From: Fen-1273 sp963837815
Lineage (GTDB): Bacteria > Bacteroidota > Ignavibacteria > UBA10030 > UBA6906
Direction of reading: 5' to 3'
Assembly (NCBI GenBank): GCA_963837815.1
Contig: CAWIOS010000009.1
Span: forward strand, 496,001-560,000
DNA length: 64,000 bases
Position numbers and translations under genes: made by a program. Positions within the stretch are counted from its first letter, which is position 1. Each line of letters starts with the position of its first letter. Of this stretch, positions 25,519-34,046 are shown in pieces. The notes below the pieces were generated by a model. It was not told the origin of the DNA, did not search any database, and saw only the letters and a list, made by a program, of their open reading frames with translations.

Positions 25519-26592
25519 ATGATCTCCCCTTCTCCTTCCGCCCGCCCGCTACGCATAATCAACAGCGTCGCCCCGATCAGGGTCGCCGACAACGGCGGCT
25601 GGACAGACACGTGGTTTGCGCGCCACGGGAAGATATTCAATATCGGCGTGTACCCCTACGCCGAAGTGCAGATCGAAATATTCCCGTTCGACGGCGAGCC
25701 GAACAGGGTCATTGTCCGCGCGGAGAACTACGGGGAAGAATTCGCCGTCGAGCCGGAGAAGATACTGTTCGACAGGCACCCGCTTCTCGAGGCGGCGATA
25801 CAGCACATGGGTGTCCCGAAGGACATGAAACTCCAGGTGACGATTTTCTCCGAGGCGCCCGGTGGGGCATCGACCGGCACATCAGCGGCGGTCTCCGTTG
25901 CGCTTCTCGGCGCACTTGACAGGCTGACCCCGGGGAGGATGACCCCGCACGAAGTGGCGTATGCCGCGCACCACGTCGAGATGAACATGCTCGGTCTTCA
26001 GTGCGGCATACAGGACCAGATCTGCTCCGCTTACGGCGGGATCAACTACATCGAGATGCACGACTTTCCCCATGCGACGGTCTCCCAGATCGCGATCCCG
26101 AATTCCGTCTGGTGGGAACTGGAACGCCGGCTGGTCCTGATCTATTTCGGGAGGTCGCACAGTTCCTCGGACGTCCACAGGAAGGTGATACGCGAGCTGG
26201 AGAGCGAAGGCTCGGAATGCAAGAAAATAAACGATCTCCGTCTGACCGCGGGACGTTCACGCGACGCTCTCTACACGGGTGACTTCGCGGAGCTGGGGCG
26301 GGCAATGATCGACAATACCGATGCGCAGGGAAGGCTCCACAGTGACCTGGTGTCCGCGGACGCCCACCGCGTCATCGCAATCGCAAAGGAGCACGGGGCA
26401 ATCGGCTGGAAAGTAAACGGGGCGGGAGGGGAGGGGGGCTCGCTGACGATTCTGTGCGGGTCGTCCTCCTTCCAGAAACGCCGGATGATCGGTGACATCG
26501 AATCGGAAAACAGGCTCTACAGGCACATCCCGACGTATCTGAGCCGGTACGGGCTCAGGACGTGGGAGGGATCCGGGCCGGTGCCGGCCTGA
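25519..26592 (+). CDS. GHMP-family sugar kinase
   Basis: The 357-residue product starts with a substrate loop RVADNGGWTDTW and carries the ATP loop PGGASTGTSAA (residues 114-124), followed by CGIQDQICSAYGG and a C-terminal KVNGAGGEGGSLTIL strand, all usual for the GHMP superfamily. The closest-looking groups are D-glycero-D-manno-heptose-7-phosphate kinase and fucose kinase; the substrate cannot be fixed from sequence. ATG 25519 is the only start that fits the family N terminus and it lacks a ribosome binding site, in line with its near-leaderless promoter. It may phosphorylate a sugar released by the nearby glycosidases. Confidence 0.8.
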   Translation: MISPSPSARPLRIINSVAPIRVADNGGWTDTWFARHGKIFNIGVYPYAEVQIEIFPFDGEPNRVIVRAENYGEEFAVEPEKILFDRHPLLEAAIQHMGVPKDMKLQVTIFSEAPGGASTGTSAAVSVALLGALDRLTPGRMTPHEVAYAAHHVEMNMLGLQCGIQDQICSAYGGINYIEMHDFPHATVSQIAIPNSVWWELERRLVLIYFGRSHSSSDVHRKVIRELESEGSECKKINDLRLTAGRSRDALYTGDFAELGRAMIDNTDAQGRLHSDLVSADAHRVIAIAKEHGAIGWKVNGAGGEGGSLTILCGSSSFQKRRMIGDIESENRLYRHIPTYLSRYGLRTWEGSGPVPA

Positions 26593-26636
26593 ACACGGTT
26601 CCTCCGGCGGGATCGCGGACCGGGTCGCGGCGGGAC

Positions 26637-26665
26637 TTGTCTTTCCTGCGGCGGTGATGTACATT
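26637..26665 (+). promoter_or_regulatory. Sigma70-like promoter of the DUF4468 gene
   Basis: TTGTCT (26637-26642), 17 bases, TACATT (26660-26665). The leader to the start codon at 26778 would be about 105 bases and includes a 10-codon open frame at 26694. Confidence 0.5.
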
Positions 26666-26777
26666 TCAAGCACCAGAACTGACTCCACCTGCCATGAACG
26701 CTGCGCCGGCCGGGGGGAAGAGCTGAAGAACGCAATCCGGCGGAGCGGGCCAAACCGGTGAGAAAGGGCGTGACGAC

Positions 26778-27257
26778 GTGAGGTCTGGAGTGATTCTCGT
26801 TCTCTGTGCTGCGGCTCTCGGCGCGCTCCCTCTGCGGGCGGGTGCGCAGGTGGCGACGCGTGAGGAGTTGAACCATGACTTCATCTTCGACCTGTCCGGG
26901 ATCACGAAACGGCAGATCTACGACAGGACGATGACCTGGATTACGAACAATCTCCGCTACCCCGGCGCGGTCATCGCGAGCGATGATCCGGACGCCGGTT
27001 CGATCGTCGCCAACGGCGTGTCGACGATGACCGCGGACGGTGACTCGGTGGCGGTCAGCCTGTCGTTCCGGATGAGCGTCGATGTCAGGGAAGGGAAGGA
27101 ACGCGTCAGGTTCCTCAGTCTTCAGATTTCGCGCGGTGCGGACAAGAGCTGGGACGACATTCCGGGGGAGGGCGCCTGGCACCGGGGCGCCCAGAAGAGA
27201 TTCTTGTTCCTCGCCCGGGCCCTGAACGAGTACGTGAAGATGAAAGGGGAGCCCTGA
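26778..27257 (+). CDS. Secreted DUF4468-domain protein
   Basis: The 159-residue product has a signal peptide (ALGALPLRAGA) and then a DUF4468-like domain, whose hallmark pattern is a helix followed by SIVANG (here KRQIYDRTMTWITNN ... DDPDAGSIVANG). This is a small TATA-binding-protein-like fold of unknown role, common in Bacteroidota periplasmic proteins. The start is GTG 26778 with AAAGGG upstream. It lies 107 bases before the frameshifted C1 peptidase, possibly in one transcript. Confidence 0.7.
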   Translation: MRSGVILVLCAAALGALPLRAGAQVATREELNHDFIFDLSGITKRQIYDRTMTWITNNLRYPGAVIASDDPDAGSIVANGVSTMTADGDSVAVSLSFRMSVDVREGKERVRFLSLQISRGADKSWDDIPGEGAWHRGAQKRFLFLARALNEYVKMKGEP

Positions 27258-27364
27258 TCCGCGCTGCCCTCTGACACGTTCTTTGCCGTCCGTTGCGCAC
27301 TCCCATTCCGATCGTCTGAGACCGTCAGTTTCCATTCTCTTTCCCCACTGAAAGGAACAATGCC

Positions 27365-28593
27365 ATGACCCGGATCATATTGAGGGCCGCTCTCTGCCTT
27401 TGTCTCGTCTCTCCTCTCCTCATTGCACAGGGGGTGCGGAAGGACAGGGCGGTCTTTGACACGACAAAAAACGAATTCTATGAGAAGATGTCGGCGACGT
27501 CCCGCGACTTTGAAGCGAAGGAACCGGCTCCCGCGAAGACGCTCAAGATGGATTTTTCGGGCGTCGTCGCCCCTGCGTCGCCCGCGGAGTTTACGCAGTG
27601 CTGGCACAACCCGCCGGTCTCACAGGGTCTTTCGGGGATGTGCTGGTGCTTCTCGGCGACCTCGTATTACGAGTCCGAGGTGTACCGCCTGACGAAGAGG
27701 TCGATCAAGCTGTCGGAGCTCTACACCGTGTACTGGGAATACGTCGAGAAGGCGAGGCGTTTCGTCCGCGAGCGGGGGAACTCTGAATTCGGGGAGGGCT
27801 CCGAATCGAACGCCGTCCCCCGGATATGGAAGAAGTACGGGATCGTGCCGGAGGAGGATTACACCGGGCTCCGTCCGGGGCAGAAGTTCCACGACCATGG
27901 CCGGCTCTTTGCCGAGATGCGGAACTACCTCCAGTCGGTGAAGACGCAGAACGCCTGGAATGAGGAGGAGGTTGCGGGGACGATACGACAGATCCTGGAC
28001 CACTACCTGGGCGCACCGCCCCGGGCCGTGCAGGTGGGGGGGAGAGCCTGACCCCGCAGGAGTATCTACAAAAGGTCGTGCGGCTCAATCTCGATGAATA
28101 CGTCGAATTCATGTCGTTGATGGAGAAACCCTACTACGCCATGGCGGAATACCCGGCGGGTGACAACTGGTGGCACAGCAGCGAGTATCACAACGTTCCC
28201 CTCGAGGAGTTCATGGCGCTCATCAGGAAGGCCGTGCGCACCGGGCACACCGTCTGCATCGGCGGTGATACGTCCGAGCCCGGGATCGACGGTCACGCGG
28301 GCCTTGCCGTCATACCGTCGTTCGATATCCCGTGGAATGCCATCGATGAAAACGCCCGTCAGTTCAGGTTTTCAAACGGGACGACGGGGGATGACCACGG
28401 GATACATATTGTCGGATATGACGAGAAGGACGGGAAGGACTGGTACCTGATCAAGGATTCCGGCTCGGGCTCCCGCAACAACAGCCATCCGGGGTACTAT
28501 TTCTACAGGGAAGATTACGTGAAGCTGAAGATGCTCACGTTCACGGTCCACCGGGAAGTCGCGGAGGAAGTTCTGGCGAAGTTCCGGAACTAG
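27365..28593 (+). pseudogene. Secreted C1-family (bleomycin hydrolase-like) peptidase, frameshifted
   Basis: Two adjacent frames (27365-28051 and 28078-28593, plus unlisted codons between them) join into one 409-residue protein if one G is added to the seven-G run at 28036-28042. The joined region reads VGGESLTPQEYLQKVV. The first part has a signal peptide and the papain-type Cys93 in QGLSGMCWCFS. The second has the catalytic His in DDHGIHIVGYD and then WYLIKDSGSG, with Asp where family members usually have Asn. The protein likely cleaves peptides in the periplasm. The break may be a sequencing error in the homopolymer. Its stop overlaps the end of the converging STAS gene by 4 bases. Confidence 0.8.
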
Positions 28594-28949
28594 CGCTCTT
28601 CCTCTGCGGCGGGGAAGCTCCCGATCGCCTCTTCTCTCGTGTCGTACACCGAGAAGATCTTCATCAGGTTCGTGATGGCGAATATCACGTGAACGTGCTT
28701 GTTCATCGAGCAGAGCTTCAACTGCCACTGGCGTCTGGCGTACGTCGTGTGTGCGGCAACGAGGACTCCGATCGCCGAGCTGTTCAGGTACTGCGTCTCG
28801 GCGAAGTCGATGAGAAGCCTGCGCCAGCGCCTGTCCACGAACTCGGCGATCGCCCGTCGGAGTCCCGCGACCTCCTCATCCGAGAGGAGTGAGCCCCGGA
28901 CTTCAATAAGGCCCACGCCGCCGGGAAGCGTCTCGGTTCTGATTGCCAT
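28590..28949 (-). CDS. STAS-domain anti-sigma factor antagonist
   Basis: The 119-residue product is a single STAS domain. The phosphorylation-site loop is visible as YLNSSAIG, with Ser57 at the position of SpoIIAA Ser58, after the beta strand RRLLIDF. Such proteins bind anti-sigma kinases and are controlled by serine phosphorylation. No partner kinase or phosphatase gene is adjacent, so the target lies elsewhere. It converges with the C1 peptidase gene, with their ends overlapping by 4 bases. Confidence 0.82.
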   Translation of the reverse strand: MAIRTETLPGGVGLIEVRGSLLSDEEVAGLRRAIAEFVDRRWRRLLIDFAETQYLNSSAIGVLVAAHTTYARRQWQLKLCSMNKHVHVIFAITNLMKIFSVYDTREEAIGSFPAAEEER

Positions 28950-29024
28950 TGCCGCTGTCCCCTGTTCGTGTGATGATCGGCTTCTCCATCAATGTAGAGA
29001 CTTCCCGTCCCAGTTTCAACTTCT

Positions 29025-31225
29025 TCACCGCGAGAGCACGAGAAACGCGCAGCCGCGTTTGAGGTGCACGCCCAGGTTCAGTTCATCCGCCGCCACGGCG
29101 GCCCGCCCCGTGACGGGGGTCTCCTCTCCCGGGTACCACGTCTCCACACGGAGTGACGTGCCGAGTCCCAGTTCGCGGCAGTGCCGCAGGCGCACCTCCG
29201 CGCTGTCCGCGGCCCCCAGCATTACCGGGACGATCACCCGGTCTCCCGTTTTGAACACGTTCACAAGTGCTCCCCCGCGGAGGACGTCCGCCACGCCCGG
29301 TATGAGGACCCATGTCCGCCCGCGCATGCGCGTGAACATGGCGCCGTAATCCCTGTAATAGCGCTCGACTTCACTGTCCGGCTCTATCGTGTGATCGTTT
29401 CCCGGGAACGGGGCGGTCGGAAACGCCCCCATCAGGAGATGTCTCTGGAAAAATGCATCCGGGGATTTCATCACGGTCCCTTTGTCCGGAGTCCAGCAGA
29501 TCAGGGGTTTGTACAGTGTGAGAAATGACGACAGGTTCAGGTCGTGACCTATGTGGCCGAACTCGTTGTACACGCCGTCGATCCACTCCATGAGGTCGAG
29601 ACGGTTCACATGGGGGTTGCAGAACATTACCTTCCCCGCCCCGTGCACGACCCCGGCGAGCCGGGGGATGAACGCCCTGTAGGAGTTCAGAAGAGCGCGC
29701 ACCGGCCTCCCGCCGACCCATGTCTTCCCGTCGTCTGCGTGCCAGTTGTATTCGTTCAGCCAGTCGAACCGGTCGATGGCGATCCCCTGCGCCCCGGGGA
29801 ATTTTTCCATGTGGAGGCGCGCCTGCCCGAGTATGAACCGCGCGTACGAGGAATCCCCCACGTCGGTCACGATCGCTCCTCCCCACGTGCGGAACGGGTG
29901 GTCGAGAAACGTGATGTCCATCCGCATGAGATTCTGCGGGGTCCGCCTGTTCCAGCCTTCGTCGTCGACGACGCCGAAAACGACCGCGCCCGGGAAATTG
30001 TCGTACAGGTACGCCGTGGGATTCTCCCAGACGTCCGCCGCCCCCGTGAAGTGGGGGTCGGGAAAAGCGACTGCGCTTCCGAACGCGGAAAATCCTCCGA
30101 ATTCGGTCATGTTGAAATAATTCAGCGTCGAAAAGCCGAGCCCCTTCATCCGGGATGCATAGCGCGCCATCTGCGCGATCGTCGTATACGTCCCGTGCCC
30201 CGGGATCGGATCGCCCCCCGACGACGCGTCGAACCTCTTCCACGGTGTTGTGTCGCTTGCAACCGGCGGAATGAACATCCCCATGTAGCTGAAATCGAAC
30301 GACGCCTTCCAGTTGACGATGCCCCCCATCATGCGGTACTTTTCCGCGTCGACTTCCCCCTCCCAGGAGGAGTACGCCCCGAGACCGCACACCTGGAGCG
30401 CGTTCTTCGCCGCGGGGTGGAAATACGCGGGGTACGCGCCCGCCATGAAGGCCAGGACCGCGCGCCAGTCGGGCTCATGGAGGAATATGTTCATCCTGAA
30501 TTTCACCACCGCCCCGGCGCCGAGCCTGTTGAAACGGCGCCACTGCGTCACCTCGCCGCCGGGGGTCGTCACCATCTGGAGGTCAAGTATCGGATCACCG
30601 GGGGACATCGCACAGCCGATTCCCGTCTGTTCGCCCGGGTACATCACGCTGAAGACGGGGACGGAGTATCCCGCCCCCCTTCCGAAATGTCCGCCGTAGA
30701 TCAGGTGCATCGTCCGGAACGGACGGCTCACAAGCGGAGTATGCCAGATTTCAGGCCCGGCGGCCCCGTCGAGCGGAGTGACACACTCCGGGTCCCCCCA
30801 CGTCGTCCAGAACCTTCCCCCCGCCGTATCCGAAAATTCGAGAAGCGTTCCGATTCCCGTCGACCACGGCTCGCTCCCCCCTCGACCTCCACCTCCCACA
30901 GTATCGACGACGCCCCCGGGGTGAATCGATCGGTGACCGTGAGCCGGATGTTCCTCGCTTCGGAGACGAAGTGCCGCGTGACCTGGACTCCCCCCCGGGC
31001 CGTGCGCTCCACGCGGTTTTCCCCGGCCTGCCGGCAGCTGTCGAGTAACGTCAATCCCCTGAGGTGTTTGCTCCAGTGGGTGCCGGTCCGCCGGATGCCC
31101 GTGATTTCACCCCCCGGGGAGATCGAGATTTCCGTATTCCCGCTCCGCACCGCAAGCGGATTCTGTGCCGCGGCGGCCGGGGAAATCAGGGCGGCGGCGA
31201 GGACCGAAGAGAAGAGCATTTTCAT
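29025..31225 (-). pseudogene. Large secreted glycosidase-like protein, frameshifted
   Basis: Two frames on the minus strand join into a 733-residue protein if one G is added to the six-G run (plus-strand C run 30876-30881); the join reads VEVEGGSEPWST. The first part has a signal peptide (LAAALISPAAAAQ). The second part is rich in aromatic residues, with GIAIDRFDWLNEYNWHADDG and HVNRLDLMEWIDGVYNE resembling the active-site face of a TIM barrel glycosidase. I cannot assign a GH family. Candidate catalytic carboxylates are in IDRFDW and MEWIDG. A sigma70-like promoter lies just upstream. Whether the gene is truly broken is unclear, since the frameshift is in a homopolymer. Confidence 0.7.
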
Positions 31226-31268
31226 TGTTACGCTCCGGGAGGAGATGGGGAATGACTGCAGGAGTGAA

Positions 31269-31296
31269 ATGTACGTTTATCCGCCTCAAGGTCAAT
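31269..31296 (-). promoter_or_regulatory. Promoter of the glycosidase-like gene
   Basis: Minus strand TTGACC (31296-31291), 16 bases, TACATT (31274-31269), about 40 bases before the ATG at 31225. GGAG precedes the ATG. Confidence 0.55.
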
Positions 31297-31431
31297 ACCG
31301 CCGTGCGATTGATTCTGCGCCGGAAAAGTGTTTCATTGATGGGGTGTATGAACTTGCCCCTTCGTTCTCCTCAAGAGCGTCGGGGCTCTCTTCCCTCTTG
31401 AGAAGATTCTTCCGGGGCCGGCAGCTCTCTC

Positions 31432-31902
31432 ATGTACTCCATCGACAGGATATACTCGATTGAAGAGGAGTACCACTCTCCGTCGCACACGGCCTCTCTG
31501 GGACGGGCGTATGACGCACTTGTCGTCCGGTGGAAAGAGGGGGCGCGGGACAGGGAAACGGCGCTGCACCTCCTGTTCCTCATCTGGTACGGACTGGCGG
31601 AACCCCCCTACCTTACGGGACTGAAGGACGTAAACCGGACGCGGATTGTTGAACTCTTCCAGCGGCTTGGAGGCGAATTCAGCACCGATCCGGAGGTTCT
31701 CTTCATTGTCTCCATCATGTGCGAGATCGCCCCGTGGGCGCTCGGGGAGGAATCGTACTGGCGGGAGATCGGCCGGCGGTTCCGTCTCCGCCTGAGGGAA
31801 TCGCCCGACACAGGCCTTTCGAAACAGACGTTCGTTCATCGCGGGTCGTACGGGTATTACTTTGCCAAAAGGTGGGAGAAGTTCGTCTCAAGCCCCGAAT
31901 GA
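31432..31902 (+). CDS. Hypothetical protein
   Basis: I do not recognise this 156-residue protein. It is mostly alpha-helical and charged, without a signal peptide or membrane segment (YDALVVRWKEGARDRETALH; FIVSIMCEIAPWALGEE). Codon third positions are GC-rich as in neighbouring genes, which supports a real gene, although no good ribosome binding site precedes ATG 31432. It lies between the divergent glycosidase-like gene and GH51 (100 bases downstream). Confidence 0.55.
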   Translation: MYSIDRIYSIEEEYHSPSHTASLGRAYDALVVRWKEGARDRETALHLLFLIWYGLAEPPYLTGLKDVNRTRIVELFQRLGGEFSTDPEVLFIVSIMCEIAPWALGEESYWREIGRRFRLRLRESPDTGLSKQTFVHRGSYGYYFAKRWEKFVSSPE

Positions 31903-32002
31903 CCTTCATCCGATGGACCCGTCACATGCCCCTGTTCCTTCGTCGTCTCCTCATTCGGGCATGCGCAGCCGGACTCTTCACGTCAATACAAGGAACCCGG
32001 AT

Positions 32003-33550
32003 ATGCACTCCTTTCTCCGCCTCCGCGGCATTCTCGGTCTCCTGACGGTCCTCGTCCCTTCCATTGTCGCGGCACAGGACGTCGTCGTCCTCAACGCGGA
32101 CATGGCCCGTGACACGATAAACCGGAACATCTATGGCCATTTTTCCGAGCACCTCGGCCGGTGCATCTACGGAGGCTACTTCGTCGGGGAGGGGAACACG
32201 ACGATCCCGAATACGCGGGGGATGCGCAATGACGTCGTTGCGGCTCTCCGGAAGCTGAAGATCCCGGTGCTCCGCTGGCCGGGGGGCTGCTTCGCCGATA
32301 CGTATCACTGGAAGGACGGCATCGGTCCCCGGTCTGCGCGTCCTTCCATGGTCAACAACTGGTGGGGCGGAGTCACGGAGGACAACAGCTTCGGGACGAA
32401 CGAGTTCCTTGATCTTTGCGAACAGCTCGGGGCCGAGCCGTATATCACAGGGAACGTGGGGAGCGGGACCGTGCAGGAATTCGCGCAGTGGGTGCAGTAT
32501 GCGAATTTCGACGGCGTCAGCCCCATGTCCGCCCTCAGGAAGGAAAACGGGAGGGAGAAATCCTGGAAAGTCAGGTTCTGGGGGATCGGCAATGAAGCAT
32601 GGGGCTGCGGGGGGAACATGACCGCGGAATACTACGTGAACCTGTACAGGAGGTTTGCGACGTTTCTTCCCGCCTCATCGGGGAGTTCTCTCTCAAGGAT
32701 CGCATCGGGCGCGAGTTCTTCCGATTACCACTGGACCGAGGTGCTGATGCGTGACATCCCCGCCGGGTTGATCGAAGGCATAGCCCTCCACCACTACGCC
32801 GTCGACTGGAATCACCGGAGTTCGGCGACCGAGTTTACGGAGGAGGAGTACTTCGGAACGATGCAGCGGGCGCTCCAGATGGACGAGCTCATCCGCCGGC
32901 ACTCGACGATAATGGATGTCTACGATCCGGAAAAGAAGGTCGCTCTCGTCGTGGATGAATGGGGGGGATGGTACGACGTCGAGCCGGGGACGAATCCCGG
33001 TTTCCTTTACCAGCAGAACACGATGCGCGACGCGATGATCGCGGGTGCGACGCTGAACATATTCAACAACCACTGTGACAGGGTGCGGATGGCGAACCTT
33101 GCCCAGACGGTCAACGTCCTCCAGTCCGTGGTGCTGACGGACGGTCCTCGCATGCTCGTGACCCCCACGTATCACGTGATGGAGATGTACACGGTGCATC
33201 ATGACGCGTTGATGCTCCCTGTCAGCGTCCGGGGGGGCGAGTACACCGTGGGGAAGAGCTCGCTTCCCGCGCTTTCCGTTTCCGCGTCCCGCGGGAAGGG
33301 GGGTGAGGCGCACGTTTCCCTCGTGAATATCGACGCGGAGAAATCCCGGGATGTCGTCATCGAGTTCCGCGGGATGAGCTGCTCCTCCGTGAGCGGCCGT
33401 ATTCTCGTTGCCGGCCGGATTCAGGATCACAACACGTTCGACGATCCGGATCGCGTGCGGCCTGCCGGGTTCAACGGAGCACACCTCGAGGGGGGCACGG
33501 TGCACGTCAAACTCCCCCCCTGCTCGGTCGTGGTGTTGAATCTCAGGTGA
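32003..33550 (+). CDS. Secreted alpha-L-arabinofuranosidase, GH51
   Basis: The 515-residue product starts at ATG 32003, with AAGGAA seven bases upstream, and has a signal peptide (LLTVLVPSIVAAQ). The GH51 hallmarks are complete: NIYGHFSEHLGRCIYGG at the N terminus, LRWPGGCFADTYHW, acid/base Glu198 in GIGNEAWGCGG, LHHYAVDW and nucleophile Glu319 in VVDEWGGWYD. A C-terminal beta-sandwich follows. The enzyme removes arabinose side chains from arabinoxylan or arabinan. A GC-rich hairpin follows the stop. Confidence 0.93.
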   Translation: MHSFLRLRGILGLLTVLVPSIVAAQDVVVLNADMARDTINRNIYGHFSEHLGRCIYGGYFVGEGNTTIPNTRGMRNDVVAALRKLKIPVLRWPGGCFADTYHWKDGIGPRSARPSMVNNWWGGVTEDNSFGTNEFLDLCEQLGAEPYITGNVGSGTVQEFAQWVQYANFDGVSPMSALRKENGREKSWKVRFWGIGNEAWGCGGNMTAEYYVNLYRRFATFLPASSGSSLSRIASGASSSDYHWTEVLMRDIPAGLIEGIALHHYAVDWNHRSSATEFTEEEYFGTMQRALQMDELIRRHSTIMDVYDPEKKVALVVDEWGGWYDVEPGTNPGFLYQQNTMRDAMIAGATLNIFNNHCDRVRMANLAQTVNVLQSVVLTDGPRMLVTPTYHVMEMYTVHHDALMLPVSVRGGEYTVGKSSLPALSVSASRGKGGEAHVSLVNIDAEKSRDVVIEFRGMSCSSVSGRILVAGRIQDHNTFDDPDRVRPAGFNGAHLEGGTVHVKLPPCSVVVLNLR

Positions 33551-33554
33551 TGCC

Positions 33555-33574
33555 GGGGCGCGGTGGCGCGCCCC
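33555..33574 (+). terminator. Hairpin after the GH51 gene
   Basis: GGGGCGCG-GTGG-CGCGCCCC is a perfect 8-bp stem starting 5 bases after the stop. No T-run follows, so termination may be weak. Confidence 0.5.
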
Positions 33575-33582
33575 CGCGTGCC

Positions 33583-33611
33583 TTGATTATCCTTCGATCG
33601 CGGCGTACATT
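33583..33611 (+). promoter_or_regulatory. Sigma70-like promoter of the 33620 gene
   Basis: TTGATT (33583-33588), 17 bases, TACATT (33606-33611). The predicted start is within 2-3 bases of the ATG at 33620, so the mRNA would be essentially leaderless. Confidence 0.55.
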
Positions 33612-33619
33612 CTGAACAG

Positions 33620-34033
33620 ATGCGCACAAATCTCCTGATAGGTCTGTCTCTCCTCTGCGTCGCTTCCCCCCTCTGCGCGGACGCGCAAAGTCGTTCCGGC
33701 GCAGCCTCTTCAGACACGGCCCGCCTGACCGGCATCGTGCTTCTTGATCCCGGAATTTCGCTCGGGCACGCGGTCTTCCTGTTGCCGCCCCCGGCCGTGA
33801 TCGATCTCCCGTTCAACGACGGGTTCATGCAGTCACCCTCCGGGGCGTGGGGACCCGCCGGTCCGTTCGCCGGAGGGCTCATTGAGCCCCGCGCCGATCT
33901 CATGTCCCCGCTCCGGCTCCAGATGGCAAGAGACAAACTGAGTCCGTGGCAATCGGCGCTGGGGGCCGTGCAGCTCGGGGCCGTCGGTTACATGGCATAC
34001 ATGCACGTCAGAAAATACGGGTTGTTCCGTTGA
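33620..34033 (+). CDS. Small secreted hypothetical protein
   Basis: The 137-residue product has a signal peptide (LLIGLSLLCVASPLCADA), a proline-rich central stretch (FLLPPPAVIDLPFNDGF) and a hydrophobic segment near the C terminus. I do not recognise a family. A promoter with TTGATT-17-TACATT places transcription start almost at the ATG. The oxidoreductase gene starts 13 bases after its stop, so the two are likely co-transcribed. Confidence 0.6.
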   Translation: MRTNLLIGLSLLCVASPLCADAQSRSGAASSDTARLTGIVLLDPGISLGHAVFLLPPPAVIDLPFNDGFMQSPSGAWGPAGPFAGGLIEPRADLMSPLRLQMARDKLSPWQSALGAVQLGAVGYMAYMHVRKYGLFR

Positions 34034-34046
34034 AGGAACTGAACTG

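Noticed and set aside
26694..26726. Ten-codon open frame before the DUF4468 gene
   Set aside because: It is too short and has no clear ribosome binding site; a leader peptide cannot be shown.
29544..31463. 639-codon plus-strand frame opposite the glycosidase-like gene
   Set aside because: It is rich in Arg, Pro, His and Val with no protein-like hydrophobic pattern. The minus-strand frames have a signal peptide and a promoter.
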